Below, piece by piece: positions 29,926 to 40,454 of a stretch of 40,454 bases of DNA; the first letter of the stretch is position 1; every line of letters begins with the position of its first letter. This DNA comes from Pantoea wallisii (GTDB taxonomy: Bacteria; Pseudomonadota; Gammaproteobacteria; Enterobacterales; Enterobacteriaceae): the NCBI RefSeq assembly GCF_002095485.1, contig NZ_MLFS01000050.1, positions 1 to 40,454 of the forward strand, written 5' to 3'. Below the pieces are notes generated by a model. That model was not told where the DNA came from. It did not search any database and was given only the letters and a program-made list of their open reading frames with translations. The position numbers and the translations under genes were made by a program.

Positions 29926-32900
29926 ATGGCAAGACGTGTCAATCGACTGCTGCTCAGCGTGCTGATCGGCGGGGCGTTACTGGGTGGCGGTATGCCGCTT
30001 ATACAGGCGGCGGATGCGCCAGCAGAGCAGGCTGCGGAACGGGCGCTCACCGTTATCGATCTCTCGGAGTTGCAGCTCGACGGCGCTGCTGCGCTGGTGC
30101 TGACCTTCAATACGCCACTCGATAACCGGCAGGATTTCAGCCAGCTCCTGCATATCCGCGATGACGCCAGCGGCAAGGTGGATGGCGGCTGGGAGCTGGC
30201 GCAGAACGGTAAAGCGCTGCGCTTTCGCCATCCTGAACCGGCACGTAAGCTCACCGTCAGCGTTGATGCCGGACTAAAAGCCGCCGATGGTACCACCCTC
30301 ACCAGCCCCTTTAGCCAGGTGCTCACGACGCGCGATATCCAGCCGATGGTCGGCTTTGCCAGCCGCGGCTCGCTGCTGCCGCTGCGTCTGACGCAGGGGT
30401 TACCGGTGCTGGCGCTCAACGTTAACCAGATCGACGTCGATTTTTTCCGCGTTAAGAGCGCCACGCTGGCTGATTTTCTGGCCCAGTGGAACTACGGCAA
30501 TAACCTGTCGTACTGGGAGTCCCGCGATCTGCTAAAAAACGCTGACCTGATCTACAGCGGACGTTTCGATCTCAACCCCGCGCGCAATACGCGTGAAAAG
30601 ATGCAGCTGCCGCTGGATGATGTGAAGGCGCTGCAGCAGCCTGGCGTCTATCTGGCGGTGATGAAGCAGGCCGGCACCTACAACTATACTCAGCCCGCGA
30701 CGCTGTTTACGCTCAGCGATATCGGTCTCTCGCTGCACCGGTTCCCGACGCAGCTGGAGTTGTTTGCCCAAAGCCTGGCGAACGGCAAGCCGCTTGAGCG
30801 TGTCCATGTGCAGCTGCTGGATGAGAAAGGGCAGCCGCTGGCGAGCGGCGACAGTGACGGAAACGGCCACCTGCGCCTGCCCGCCAGCGAGAAGGGCAAA
30901 CTGCTGCTGGCAACGCAGCAGGGCCAGACATCAATTATCGATCTCAACCGCCCGGCGCTGGATCTGGCAGAGTTCCCCATCGATGGGCCGCAGGGGTATG
31001 ACAAACAGCTGTTTATCTTCGGGCCGCGCGATCTCTATCGTCCGGGCGAAACGGTGATTGCCAATGCGCTGCTGTGCGACGCGGATGGCCAGCCGTTAGC
31101 GGCCCAGCCGGTGAAAGCCGACGTGGTACAGCCAAATGGTGAAGTGCTGCAAACCTTTGTCTGGAAACCTGAAAACGGTATCTGGCAGACACGCTTTGCA
31201 TTACCCACCGGGGCGATGACCGGCACCTGGACGCTGCGGGTGAACACCGGCGACAACCAGCCGCGCAGCTGGCCGTTCCACGTTGAAGATTTTCTGCCGG
31301 AGCGCATGGCGCTGACGCTGAAAAACAGCGAGCAGCCGGTGGCGCCGGATAGCGATGTGCTGTTTGCTATCGAAGGGCGCTACCTGTACGGCGCACCGGC
31401 AGCAGGGAATGAACTACAGGGCCAGCTGTTCCTGCGCCCGGCCCGTGAAGCCGTGGCTGCGCTACCGGGCTATCAGTTTGGCGACATCCTTGAAGCTCGA
31501 ACCGCACGCTGGAAGAAGTTAATGACAAGCTGGATGCCAGCGGCAAGCTGCAGCTGAAAGTAGAGAGCAGCTGGGCGGAGAGCCATTCACCGCTCAACCT
31601 GATTCTGCAGGCCAGCCTGCTGGAGACCGGTGGCCGGCCGGTAACGCGCCGGGCGACGCAGACCATCTGGCCCGCCGATACGCTGCCGGGCATTCGTCCG
31701 CTGTTCAACAGCGAATCGGTTTATGACTACCGTACCGATCGCTATCACGACGAGCCGACCGTGGCGGAGAACAGCCTCGCTGAGTTTGATGTGGTCTACG
31801 CCAATGCGCAGGGTGAAAAGCAGGCGGCGCAGGATCTTGATGTCCGCCTGATCCACGAGCGGCGCGACTACTACTGGAGCTTCTCTGACAGCGAAGGCTG
31901 GCAGTCGCGCTATGACCAGAAAGATCTGCAGGAGGAGGAGCAGCGCATCAGCATTGCCGCCGGCGGCAGCCAGAAAGTCAGCTTCCCGGTGGAGTGGGGC
32001 ACTTACCGCCTTGAAGTGCATGCGGGCGACAACATCGTGAGCAGTGTACGTTTCAATGCCGGTTACTGGTGGCAGGACAACACCGATGGCACCGGCGCGC
32101 TACGTCCGGATCAGGTCAAACTGAAAATTGACAAAAGTGCTTATCAGCCGGGCGATACCGCACGCGTGCAGGTGGAGTCACCGGCGGCGGGTAAAGGGTA
32201 TCTGATGGTGGAGTCCAGCAGCGGCACCTTATGGTGGCAGCCGCTGGCGGTACCTGCCGGCGGCACCACGGTCGATCTGCCCATCGACAAAAGCTGGCAG
32301 CGACACGATCTCTGGCTCAGCGCGATTGTGGTACGCGACGGCGACAAAGCCAGCGGTAGCACGCCAAAACGCGCCGTCGGCTTGCTGCACTTACCGATGG
32401 CCACCGCCGCGCGCCGTCTCAGCCTGACGCTGGACGCGCCGGAGAAGATCCGCCCGGAGCAGACGCTCAAGGTAAAAGTTAAAGCCACGCGTGCCGGTGG
32501 CCCGCTGCCGCAGCAGGTACAGGTGCTGCTCTCGGCGGTGGATAGCGGCGTGCTGAATATCACCGACTACAAACACCAAATCCGTGGGAGGCCTTCTTTG
32601 GCCGCAAACGCTACAACGCCGATCAATACGATGTGTTCGGTCAGCTGATTGAAGGCGGCGGCAAACTGGCGGCGCTGCGTTTTGGCGGTGACGGCGATGA
32701 GAGCGATGCGCTATCACGCGGCGGTAAAAAGCCGGTAACGGATGTGCAGATCGTTGCGCAGCAGCTCCAGCCGGTTACGCTGGATGCCAACGGCGAAGGC
32801 ACGATTGCGCTGCCGATCCCCGCCTTTAACGGTGAACTGCGGCTCATGGCGCAGGTGTGGAGCGCTGACAGCTTCGGCGCGGCCGATCGCAAACTGGTGG

Positions 32901-34809
32901 TGGCCGCTCCGTTGATCAGTGAATTGGCCACGCCGCGCTTCCTCGCCAGCGGCGACCAGGCCACGCTGGCGCTTGACCTCACTAACCTCACCAGCCAGCC
33001 GCAGACGCTGCAGGTCGCCGTCTCCACGACGGGTCTGCTGGCCTTAAACGGTCAGCTGCCAGCCAGCGTGCAGCTGGCACAGGCGCCCGCACTACACTGC
33101 AGATTCCGGTTAAGGCGCTGAGCGGCTTTGGTGAAGGCAACGTGCAGGTGAAGATTACCGGGATGCACCTGCCAGGCGAGACGCTGACGGCCAGCGAGCG
33201 CAGCTGGAAGATCGGTGTGCGCCCGGCTTACCCGGCGCAGACCCTGAGTTTTGATAATGTGCTGCAAACCGGCCAGAGCTGGCAGGTGATGGCAAGCGCC
33301 TTTACGGGCCTGCAGCAGGACACGCTGAGCGGGCAGCTGTCGCTCAGTAACCGTCCACCGCTCAATATCGCCAGCTTTATCCAGTCACTTTATGCCTATC
33401 CGTATGGCTGTCTGGAGCAGACGGCCAGCGGCGTCTGGCCATCAATCTTCACCAGTCACGCCCAACTGACGGCGATGGGGATCAAAACCAGCAGCGATGA
33501 GGCGCGTCGCGCCTCCATCGATACCGGCATTGCACGCCTGGCAGGCATGCAGCGCGGCAATGGCAGCTTTGGTCTGTGGAGTAAAGAGAGCCAGGAGGAG
33601 TTCTGGCTCACCGCGTACGTGACTGACTTCCTGCTGCGCGCCAGCGAAGCGGGCTACAGCGTGCCGGAAGCGGTGATCGGCCGGGCCGATGAGCGTTTAC
33701 TGCGCTATCTGCAAGACCCGGCTCAGATCGAAACCAGCTGGAGCAGCGATGCTGAGGCGCTGCGTTTCAGCGTGCAGGCCTACGCCGGGCTGGTGCTGGC
33801 GCGTCAGCAGCAGGCACCGCTTGGTGCACTGCGCGCACTGTATGAAAAGCGCGAGCAGGCCAAATCCGGACTGGCGCTAGTGCAGCTTGGCGTTGCCCTG
33901 AAGCTGATGGGCGATCAGCCGCGCGCGCAGCTGGCACTGGTACAGGGGATTGGCCTGGATCGTCCGCAGCAGGGCTGGCTGGGCGACTACGGCAGCCCGG
34001 TGCGCGACCGTGCACTGATACTGTCACTGCTGACGGAAAATCAGCTGCTGCCAGATATGCAGGGGCCGCTGTTGATTGAGCTGGCAAAAGCCGTTCACGG
34101 TCAGCGCTGGTTCTCCACCCAGGAGAACAATGCGCTGTTCCTCGCCGCGCGGACACTGCAGCAGCATAAAGGTGAAAGCTGGCAGGCAAGGCTGCAGGGG
34201 GAGGCAGCGCCGCTGCGCAGCGAGGGGCCGCTGAATCTCGGTCTCAGCGAACAGCAGCTGCGCCAGGGGCTGTCGTTAACCAGCGACAACGCCTCGCCGC
34301 TCTACGGCACGCTGAATGTGGTGGGATATCCGCGTACCGCGCCGTCGCCAATGAACAACGTCCTCAACATCCAGCGTGAATATTTTACGCTGGATGGCAA
34401 ACCAGCCGATCTGGCGCATCTGAAGAGCGGTGAGCTGCTGGTAGTACGGCTGAAGGTCTCCGCCAGCGAACGCGTCAGCGATGCGCTGGTGGTGGATCTG
34501 CTGCCGGCGGGCCTGGAGCTGGAGAACCAGAACCTGAGCGACAGCAGCGCCAGTCTGGGTGAGAGCGCCGATGCGCTGAAAGAGAGCATGCTGGATATGC
34601 AGCAGGCCAACATTAAGCACATTGAGTTCCGCGATGATCGCTTTGTCGCCGCGTTGGCGCTGGATGGTTACACGCCGGGCACGCTGCTGTATCTGGCGCG
34701 CGCCGTGACGCCGGGCAGCTATCGCCTGCCACCGCCGCAGGTAGAGTCCATGTATGTGCCGGCATGGCGCGCAGTGGGCAGTACGCCAGAAAAAGTCAAT
34801 GTACGTTAA
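29926..34809 (+). CDS. yfhM: YfhM-type bacterial alpha-2-macroglobulin (three one-base frameshifts)
   Basis: Periplasmic protease trap: a thioester-containing macroglobulin thought to inhibit proteases entering the periplasm while PbpC repairs the wall. The thioester motif CLEQ (in YPYGCLEQTASG) is at about 33406-33420. MG domains, the bait region and the C-terminal receptor-like domain match E. coli YfhM. The frame breaks at 31493-31494 (GAAGCTC for GAAAGCTC), 32571-32573 (TACAAACACC for TACAAAACACC) and about 33086-33089 (CCCGCACT for CCCGGCACT). With one base restored at each it is about 1628 residues (E. coli 1653). The start at 29926 has GAGGGAATTACC before it. The signal peptide (MARRVNRLLLSVLIGGALLG...) has no lipobox cysteine, unlike the E. 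coli lipoprotein. pbpC follows directly. Confidence 0.93.
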
Positions 34810-37139
34810 GTGTTGAGATTCATGCGCGCACAACTGAAGCGGTGGCGCTGGCTACCGCTTTTTTTACTGCTGCCGTTAGCGGGCGTGTGGCTGCTGGATC
34901 GGCTTGATCCGCTGCCGTTGCGTGAACAGCAGCCGGCGCGCGTGGTGGTGGCTGAGGACGGTACGCCGTTATGGCGCTTCGCCGATAAGCAGGGCGTCTG
35001 GCGTTATCCGGTGACGCCGGATGAGGTGTCGCCAGCGTATATTCAGGCGCTGCTAACCTATGAAGATCGCTGGTTCTGGCACCATCCCGGTATCAACCCG
35101 ATGGCGATAGTGCGCGCGTTCGGGCAAAACCTGCTGCACCACGGCATAGTGTCGGGCGGCAGTACGCTGACGATGCAGGTGGCGCGACTGATTGATCCAC
35201 AACCGCGTACGCTGCGTGGCAAGATAGTCCAGGCCTGGCGTGCGCTACAGCTGGAGTGGCATCTGTCGAAACAGCAGATTCTGACGCTGTATCTCAATCG
35301 CGCGCCGTTTGGCGGCACGGTTGAGGGCATTGGCGCAGCCAGCTGGATGTGGCTCGGCAAGCCGCCGTCACAGCTCACCAAAGGTGAAGCCGCACTGCTG
35401 GCAGTATTGCCGCAGGCGCCGAGCCGGCTGCGTCCGGATCGCTGGCCACAGCGGGCCGAAGCGGCGCGCAATAAAGTCCTGGAGCGTCTGGCGCACTATC
35501 AGGTGTGGTCCGCGCAAGATGTCGCCGATATCAAACAGGAGCCGGTATGGCTGCCGCCGCGCCAGATGCCGCAGCTGGCGCCGCTGCTGGCACGACGTCT
35601 GCTGTCGCTGTCACCCGACAATAAAATCACCTCTACCCTGGATGTGTCGCTGCAGCGTGAGCTGGAGAACCTGGCAACGTCGCTGAAGATACAGCTGCCG
35701 CCGCGTACCTCACTGGCACTGCTGGTGGTGGATCATCACACCATGAAGGTGCGAGGCTACGTGGGATCGGTCTCGTTTACGGATGACAGCCGCTTTGGCC
35801 ACGTTGACATGATCGCCAGCGTTCGCTCGCCGGGCTCACTGCTGAAACCTTTTGTCTATGGCATGGCGCTGGATGACGGGCTGATCCATGGCGAGTCGCT
35901 GCTGCAGGATGTGCCGCGCCGCTTTGGTGACTATCGCCCGGGTAACTTTGATAGCGGCTTTCATGGGCCGGTCAGCGCCAGCGACGCCCTGCAGCGCTCG
36001 CTGAATCTGCCGGCGGTGCAGCTGCTGGAAGCGCTCGGCCCTAAACGCGTGGCGGCAGGGTTAGGCAATGTCGGGCTCAATCTGCGTTTTCCGGCGGGTG
36101 CGCAGCCTAATCTCTCACTGGTGTTGGGCGGCACGGGCGCACGGCTGGATGATATCGTGGCCGCTTACAGCGCCTTCGCCCGGCACGGCAGGGCGGCGCA
36201 GCTGCGCTGGCTGGCACAACAGCCCCTGCGCGAGAGGCCGCTGCTGTCACCCGGGGCCGCGTGGATTGTCCGGCGTATTCTGGCCGGTGAAGCACAACCC
36301 TCAGTCAGCGGTGCCGCGGCGGATATTGTGCCGCTGGCGTGGAAAACCGGCACCAGCTATGGCTACCGCGATGCCTGGTCCGTCGGCATTACGCCGCGCT
36401 ACCTGATTGGCGTCTGGGTCGGCCGTCCGGATGCGACGCCGGTGGCCGGTCAGTTCGGGTTTGCTTCGGCGGTGCCGGTGATGAATCAGGTCAATAACCT
36501 GCTGGCCGGGCACATCGCGCCGGGCGGTATTGTGCGCGATCCGCGCCCCGCATCCGTCAGCACGCTCAGCATCTGCTGGCCGGGTGGTCAGCCTCTGCCG
36601 GCTGGGGATGAAAACTGCCGCCAGCGGCGACAGAGCTGGGTACTCAATCAAACCGTGCCGCCTACGCTGCTGGCGCCAGGTCAGGAGAGCCTGAACGGCT
36701 TGCGTCAGCGATACTGGCAGAATCACCAGGGGCTGCGCGTGGCGCCAGATTGCCCCGATGCGCAGAGCCGGGAGCGCCTGCTGTGGCCGCTTCCGCTCGA
36801 ACCCTGCTACCGGCGGAAGAGCGTCGCGCTCAGCGCCTGCCACCCATCGATCCTGCCTGCCCGCCCCTGACGCAGGGCAACGCCGCGCCGATGGTGGTGA
36901 CCGGCATCATCAATGGTCAACGCGTACAGCCGCTGCCCGGTAAGGTGGTGCTGGTGTTGCCGGTGGCGGTGCAGGGCGGCCAGGGCGTGCAGCGCTGGTG
37001 GTTCCTCAACGGGCAGCCGGTTGAACAGCCGGCGGATAACCAGCACGCTTCGCTGGTGCTGAGCGAACCGGGGGCATATCAGCTGGTGGTGATGGATGAA
37101 GCGGGGCAGCTGGCCTCGGTCTCTTTTATACGCGGCTAA
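34810..37139 (+). CDS. pbpC: PbpC, penicillin-binding protein 1C (one-base frameshift near the C-terminus)
   Basis: Bifunctional inner-membrane peptidoglycan synthase, paired in many bacteria with alpha-2-macroglobulin. It starts with GTG at 34810 directly after the yfhM stop (or ATG at 34822); a membrane anchor covers about residues 14-32. The glycosyltransferase domain has the catalytic Glu in TYEDRWFWHHPG and GGSTLTMQVARL. The transpeptidase domain has SPGSLLKPFVYG (active Ser, SxxK) and KTGTSYGYRDAW. The C-terminal domain follows. At 36801-36808 the sequence reads GAACCCTGCTAC where GAACCCTGGCTAC restores LEPWLPAEERRAQRLPP and continuity to 37139, giving about 776 residues (E. coli 770). 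As printed, the reading frame ends at 36870, after both catalytic domains, so even the literal version could keep activity. Confidence 0.94.
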
Positions 37140-37238
37140 GCGCAGCGCTGGCACATTTTTTGCGTGCCTGCCCCGACAGAAATCAATTATTTTCAATAAT
37201 TCCACCAATCACTCATAGGCAAGGCGCGACGATCTCCC

Positions 37239-37244
37239 TATAAT
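37239..37244 (+). promoter_or_regulatory. Candidate -10 box for ndk
   Basis: A perfect TATAAT 64 bp before the ndk ATG. The 17-bp-spaced hexamer is TAGGCA, a weak -35. AGAGGT lies immediately before the start codon as ribosome-binding site. Confidence 0.5.
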
Positions 37245-37307
37245 CGGCGCGTTTTCTTACCGGGAGCGGACTTCCGGTTTCTACAGGATGCTAAATCAGA
37301 GGTAATC

Positions 37308-37739
37308 ATGGCAATCGAACGTACTTTCTCCATCGTTAAACCAAACGCCGTCGCTAAGAACGTGATTGGTGCTATCTACAACCGTTTTGAGAGCGCAGGC
37401 TTCAAAATCGTTGGCGCGAAAATGCTGCACCTGACCAAAGAGCAGGCTGAAGGCTTCTACGCGGAGCATAAAGGTCGTCCGTTCTTTGATGGTCTGGTTG
37501 AGTTCATGACGTCTGGCCCGGTTGTGGTTTCTGTATTGGAAGGCGAAAACGCTATCCAGCGTCACCGTGACCTGATGGGCGCAACTAACCCGGACAACGC
37601 GCTGGCCGGTACCCTGCGTGCTGACTACGCTGACAGCTTCACCGAAAACGCCACCCACGGTTCTGACTCTGCAGAATCCGCCGCGCGTGAAATCGCCTAC
37701 TTCTTCGCTGAAAACGAAGTCTGCCCGCGCACCCGCTAA
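37308..37739 (+). CDS. ndk: Ndk, nucleoside diphosphate kinase
   Basis: Ndk balances (d)NTP pools by transferring the gamma phosphate between nucleotides through a phospho-histidine. The 143-residue protein is the E. coli length. The active-site histidine is in [20 protein letters not shown] (position 117). The nucleotide-binding [12 protein letters not shown] and GxxRxxxxxTNP region ([22 protein letters not shown], partly quoted) are intact. It is cytoplasmic. It has its own promoter candidate at 37239 and a strong terminator at 37819-37861. Confidence 0.99.
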   Translation: MAIERTFSIVKPNAVAKNVIGAIYNRFESAGFKIVGAKMLHLTKEQAEGFYAEHKGRPFFDGLVEFMTSGPVVVSVLEGENAIQRHRDLMGATNPDNALAGTLRADYADSFTENATHGSDSAESAAREIAYFFAENEVCPRTR

Positions 37740-37818
37740 GTGTGGCGCGACTTTTCCGCTTTTAAGGCAGGATAACGTCGTTCCCCCTGGCATCATGCCG
37801 CAGATGTAGTACAATAAT

Positions 37819-37861
37819 GCGCCCTTGTTGAGCCTGGCTCTGCAAGGGCGCTGTTTTTTTC
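37819..37861 (+). terminator. Strong terminator between ndk and rlmN
   Basis: GCGCCCTTG pairs with CAAGGGCGC (37819-37827 and 37843-37851), with an inner GAG/CTC extension, followed by TGTTTTTTTC. It is the likely terminator of ndk. A promoter-like pair, CTGGCA-N17-TACAAT (37787-37815), lies immediately before it and would start transcription inside the hairpin. Confidence 0.85.
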
Positions 37862-37910
37862 TTATTCTTAACCAGAGCCGTAACGTGTAACAACGAGGCC
37901 AGAGATCATT

Positions 37911-39080
37911 ATGTCCGAACAGATTGTGACGCCAGCGTCCGCTTCCCCCGTGGTTATTTCCCCCAAAAATGAAAAAATTAACCTGCTGGATCTTAACCGT
38001 CAGCAGATGCGTGAATTCTTTATTGAGATGGGTGAAAAACCGTTCCGTGCCGATCAGGTCATGAAGTGGATGTACCACTACTGCTGCGATGACTTTGAGC
38101 AGATGACCGACATCAACAAAGTGCTGCGCGGTAAGCTGATGCAGCGTGCTGAAATCCGTGCACCGGAAGTGGCGGAAGAGATGCGTTCCAGCGATGGCAC
38201 CATCAAGTGGGCTATCCGCGTGGGCGACCAGCTGGTTGAAACCGTGTACATTCCGGAGGCCGATCGCGCCACGCTGTGCGTCTCCTCACAGGTAGGGTGC
38301 GCGCTGGAGTGCAAATTCTGTTCGACGGCGCAGCAGGGCTTTAACCGTAACCTGCGCGTCTCTGAAATTATCGGCCAGGTGTGGCGCGCGGCGAAGATTA
38401 TCGGCGCCGCCAAAGTCACCGGTCAGCGTCCCATCACCAATGTGGTGATGATGGGCATGGGTGAGCCGCTGCTCAACCTCAACAATGTGGTGCCGGCAAT
38501 GGACATCATGCTGGATGACTTCGGCTTTGGCCTGTCTAAACGCCGCGTGACGCTCTCGACGTCAGGCGTGGTGCCGGCGCTGGATAAACTCGGCGATATG
38601 ATTGACGTTGCGCTGGCGATTTCGCTGCACGCGCCTAACGACACCATTCGTGACGAGATCGTCCCGATCAACAAAAAGTACAACATCGAAACCTTCCTCG
38701 CGGCGGTGAAGCGCTATATCGGGAAGTCCAACGCCAATCAGGGACGCGTAACTATTGAATACGTGATGCTGGATCACATCAATGACAGCACGGATAACGC
38801 CCATGAACTGGCGGCACTGCTGAAAGAGACGCCGTGCAAAATCAACCTGATTCCATGGAACCCGTTCCCCGGCGCACCTTATGGCCGCAGTTCTAACAGC
38901 CGCATTGATCGCTTCTCTAAAGTGCTGATGGATTACGGATTCACCACCATTGTGCGTAAAACCCGTGGCGACGATATTGATGCCGCCTGCGGTCAGCTGG
39001 CCGGTGATGTTATCGACCGCACCAAGCGCACGCTGCGTAAGAAAATGGCCGGTGAGACCATCTCTGTGAAGGCGCTCTGA
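37911..39080 (+). CDS. rlmN: RlmN, 23S rRNA/tRNA adenine C2-methyltransferase
   Basis: Radical-SAM enzyme that methylates C2 of A2503 in 23S rRNA and A37 in several tRNAs. The 389-residue protein has the cluster motif CALECKFC (CxxxCxxC, within [19 protein letters not shown]) and [10 protein letters not shown] for SAM binding. The conserved C-terminal cysteine that forms the protein-mC intermediate is in [13 protein letters not shown]. Its [4Fe-4S] cluster is another client that must be served without the isc scaffold genes. The start ATG at 37911 has a weak AGAGATC site. E. coli RlmN is 384 residues; the extra residues are in the variable N-terminus. Confidence 0.97.
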   Translation: MSEQIVTPASASPVVISPKNEKINLLDLNRQQMREFFIEMGEKPFRADQVMKWMYHYCCDDFEQMTDINKVLRGKLMQRAEIRAPEVAEEMRSSDGTIKWAIRVGDQLVETVYIPEADRATLCVSSQVGCALECKFCSTAQQGFNRNLRVSEIIGQVWRAAKIIGAAKVTGQRPITNVVMMGMGEPLLNLNNVVPAMDIMLDDFGFGLSKRRVTLSTSGVVPALDKLGDMIDVALAISLHAPNDTIRDEIVPINKKYNIETFLAAVKRYIGKSNANQGRVTIEYVMLDHINDSTDNAHELAALLKETPCKINLIPWNPFPGAPYGRSSNSRIDRFSKVLMDYGFTTIVRKTRGDDIDAACGQLAGDVIDRTKRTLRKKMAGETISVKAL

Positions 39081-39155
39081 AAGATCGCGCCTGGCGTTAG
39101 GTGCCGGGCGTAAGGCATGGCAGTCTCTGCGCTGAACTTTCAGGGAGAGACCGCC

Positions 39156-39893
39156 ATGCGTAAAGGATTACCCGCCGTACTTCTGGCTGGCTTTGTTGTA
39201 ACCGGGTGTGTCAGTGAGCCATCGCATACCCGGAGCGCCGCCGATATTCGTCTGCAGCTGGGGTTGCACTATCTGGCCGTTAAGGATTTCACGGCTGCAC
39301 AACGTAATCTGCTACGGGCGCAGCAGGATGCGCCAGATGATTACCGTGTCCCGCTCGCGCTTGCACGGGTGGCGCAGGCGCAGCAGAATAGCGCGCAGAC
39401 ACGGCGCTACTATCAGCGTGCACAGCAGTTAGCCCCGGCTAATGGCTATGTCGCTAACAATTACGGTGCGTTTCTCTGCGGATTAAGGCAGTATGGCGAA
39501 GCGCATCAACAGTTTAAGCTGGCGATTGAGGCGCAGGAAAACGATGCCCGGCAGGATGCATTTCTGTTTTCAGGCTATTGTTACCTGCAGGCTGACGAGA
39601 GTCGCGCCGCGCGCGAGCAGTTAGGTCACGCGCTGGATACCGCACCGGAGCAGGGTAAAACACTGCTTGGCGAAGCGCAGCGGCGGCTTGATCAGCAGGA
39701 GCGAACTGCAGTACCACTGCTTTTAGAAGTTTACCACCAGCACCTGCCCGCAACGGCAGAGAGCCTGTGGTTACAGATACGTTTCGCCGCGCAACAGGGA
39801 AACGCTGCTGACGTTACACGTTATGGCGACCGGTTGGCGCGAAGTTTTCCACAATCGATACAGTACCAGCGTTATTTAGCTAATGAATACTGA
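39156..39893 (+). CDS. pilW: PilW/PilF-type TPR lipoprotein
   Basis: Outer-membrane lipoprotein with tetratricopeptide repeats, related to PilF/PilW, which helps assemble the secretin of type IV pili. In enterobacteria the gene sits between rlmN and rodZ even where no pili are known. The start is the ATG at 39156, preceded by GGGAGAG; the in-frame ATG at 39117 lacks a ribosome-binding site and would bury the signal peptide. The signal peptide [18 protein letters not shown] ends in the lipobox VTGC. TPR units cover about residues 32-170 ([40 protein letters not shown]). It is 245 residues. Its last 11 bases overlap rodZ. Confidence 0.9.
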   Translation: MRKGLPAVLLAGFVVTGCVSEPSHTRSAADIRLQLGLHYLAVKDFTAAQRNLLRAQQDAPDDYRVPLALARVAQAQQNSAQTRRYYQRAQQLAPANGYVANNYGAFLCGLRQYGEAHQQFKLAIEAQENDARQDAFLFSGYCYLQADESRAAREQLGHALDTAPEQGKTLLGEAQRRLDQQERTAVPLLLEVYHQHLPATAESLWLQIRFAAQQGNAADVTRYGDRLARSFPQSIQYQRYLANEY

Positions 39894-40454
39894 AGCCACT
39901 CAAGATAAATCTGCAGTACACTCCACAGGTGAACGCCTGCGTCTGGCCCGTGAGCAGATGGGGCTGACCCAGCAAAACGTCGCTGAGCGCCTGTGCCTGA
40001 AACTCTCTACCGTGCGTGATATTGAAGAGGACAAATCCCCGGCGGATTTAGCCTCTACTTTCCTGCGCGGCTACATTCGTTCCTATGCCCGTTTGGTGCA
40101 TGTGCCGGAAGATGACCTGCTGCCGATGATGGCGAAACAGGCTCCGGTGCGCGCGGCAAAAATCGAGCCGATGCAGAGCTTCTCCCTGGGCAAGCGCCGT
40201 AAAAAGCGCGATGGCTGGTTAATGATTTTCACCTGGCTGGTGATCTTCGTGGTAGTCGGCCTGACCGGCGCCTGGTGGTGGCAGAACCATAAAGCCTCGC
40301 AGGCGGACCTGGTTTCCATGGCCGACCAGAACGGCAGCAGCAGCGACAACAGCCAGTCGATACCCCTGGGTGACGGCACTGACAGCGACAGCGATAGCAA
40401 CGCCGCCGGTACGCCAATCGATACCGGGGCAGGCGCCGTCGCCACGCCGGATAC
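39883..40454 (+). CDS. rodZ: RodZ, cytoskeletal/cell-shape protein (3' end outside window)
   Basis: RodZ anchors MreB filaments to the inner membrane and keeps the rod shape. The gene starts at ATG 39883, overlapping the pilW stop, and runs off the window after 190 codons without a stop. The N-terminal Cro/Xre-like helix-turn-helix (residues about 12-80: [22 protein letters not shown] in part, then [31 protein letters not shown] in part) is followed by the basic juxtamembrane [12 protein letters not shown]. The membrane segment is at about 112-130 ([19 protein letters not shown]). The start of the Ser/Asp/Gly-rich periplasmic linker follows. The C-terminal beta domain is not in the window. 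Confidence 0.95.
   Translation, partial: MNTEATQDKSAVHSTGERLRLAREQMGLTQQNVAERLCLKLSTVRDIEEDKSPADLASTFLRGYIRSYARLVHVPEDDLLPMMAKQAPVRAAKIEPMQSFSLGKRRKKRDGWLMIFTWLVIFVVVGLTGAWWWQNHKASQADLVSMADQNGSSSDNSQSIPLGDGTDSDSDSNAAGTPIDTGAGAVATPD

Noticed and set aside
16322..37139. Calling glyA, hcaT, yfhM and pbpC pseudogenes
   Set aside because: Every break is one missing base in a mononucleotide run and all other residues are conserved, so decay is less likely than read error.

Overview
The window looks like core chromosome of a gamma-proteobacterium of the order Enterobacterales. Gene order and protein length follow the E. coli recO-to-rodZ segment almost gene for gene. Several departures (a zinc-type zevAB pair, an isc operon cut to iscR-iscS, no hca catabolic genes beside hcaT) suggest a relative outside Escherichia, perhaps an Erwinia/Pantoea-like bacterium. 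The family placement is inference; no phylogeny could be run.

Layout. 1-2.0 kb: the tail of recO, then pdxJ and acpS (one-base overlap), with the ferredoxin yfhL convergent. 2.2-4.65 kb: a small unrecognised CxxC/CxxC protein, an RpiR/MurR-type regulator (yfhH), pgpC and tadA, the last two apparently starting with UUG. 4.6-10.3 kb: mltF on the minus strand and purL with a textbook PurR operator. 10.26-14.75 kb: an intergenic region holding the small RNA gene glmY with three GlrR boxes and a sigma-54 promoter, followed by glrK-glrG-glrR and glnB. This is a closed circuit: GlrK/GlrR activate glmY, and GlmY feeds glucosamine-6-phosphate synthase control. 14.8-17.6 kb: hmp (NsrR site) divergent from glyA (PurR site). 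17.7-20.1 kb: hcaT and csiE, convergent. 20.2-23.1 kb: zevA-zevB under a Zur-like box, and an unrecognised membrane/helical protein. 23.1-28.8 kb: suhB, trmJ, iscR, iscS, pepB, sseB. 28.9-40.45 kb: sseA (minus), yfhM-pbpC, ndk, rlmN, pilW and the start of rodZ.

The most interesting biology is in the isc region. iscU, iscA, hscB, hscA, fdx and iscX are absent between iscS and pepB, only 61 bp apart. IscS also lacks the C-terminal tail that in E. coli docks IscU. IscR keeps its cluster ligands, and three 25-bp tandem IscR-type boxes precede it. The simplest reading is that IscS now serves only sulfur transfer (tRNA thiolation, cofactors) and a SUF system elsewhere makes Fe-S clusters.

Data quality matters here. 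glyA, hcaT, yfhM (three times) and pbpC each carry single-base frameshifts, and all six are explained by loss of one base from a mononucleotide run. After restoring one base per site the proteins have family-typical lengths. These are most likely sequencing or assembly errors, not pseudogenes. No tRNA, rRNA, CRISPR array, insertion sequence or prophage was seen.
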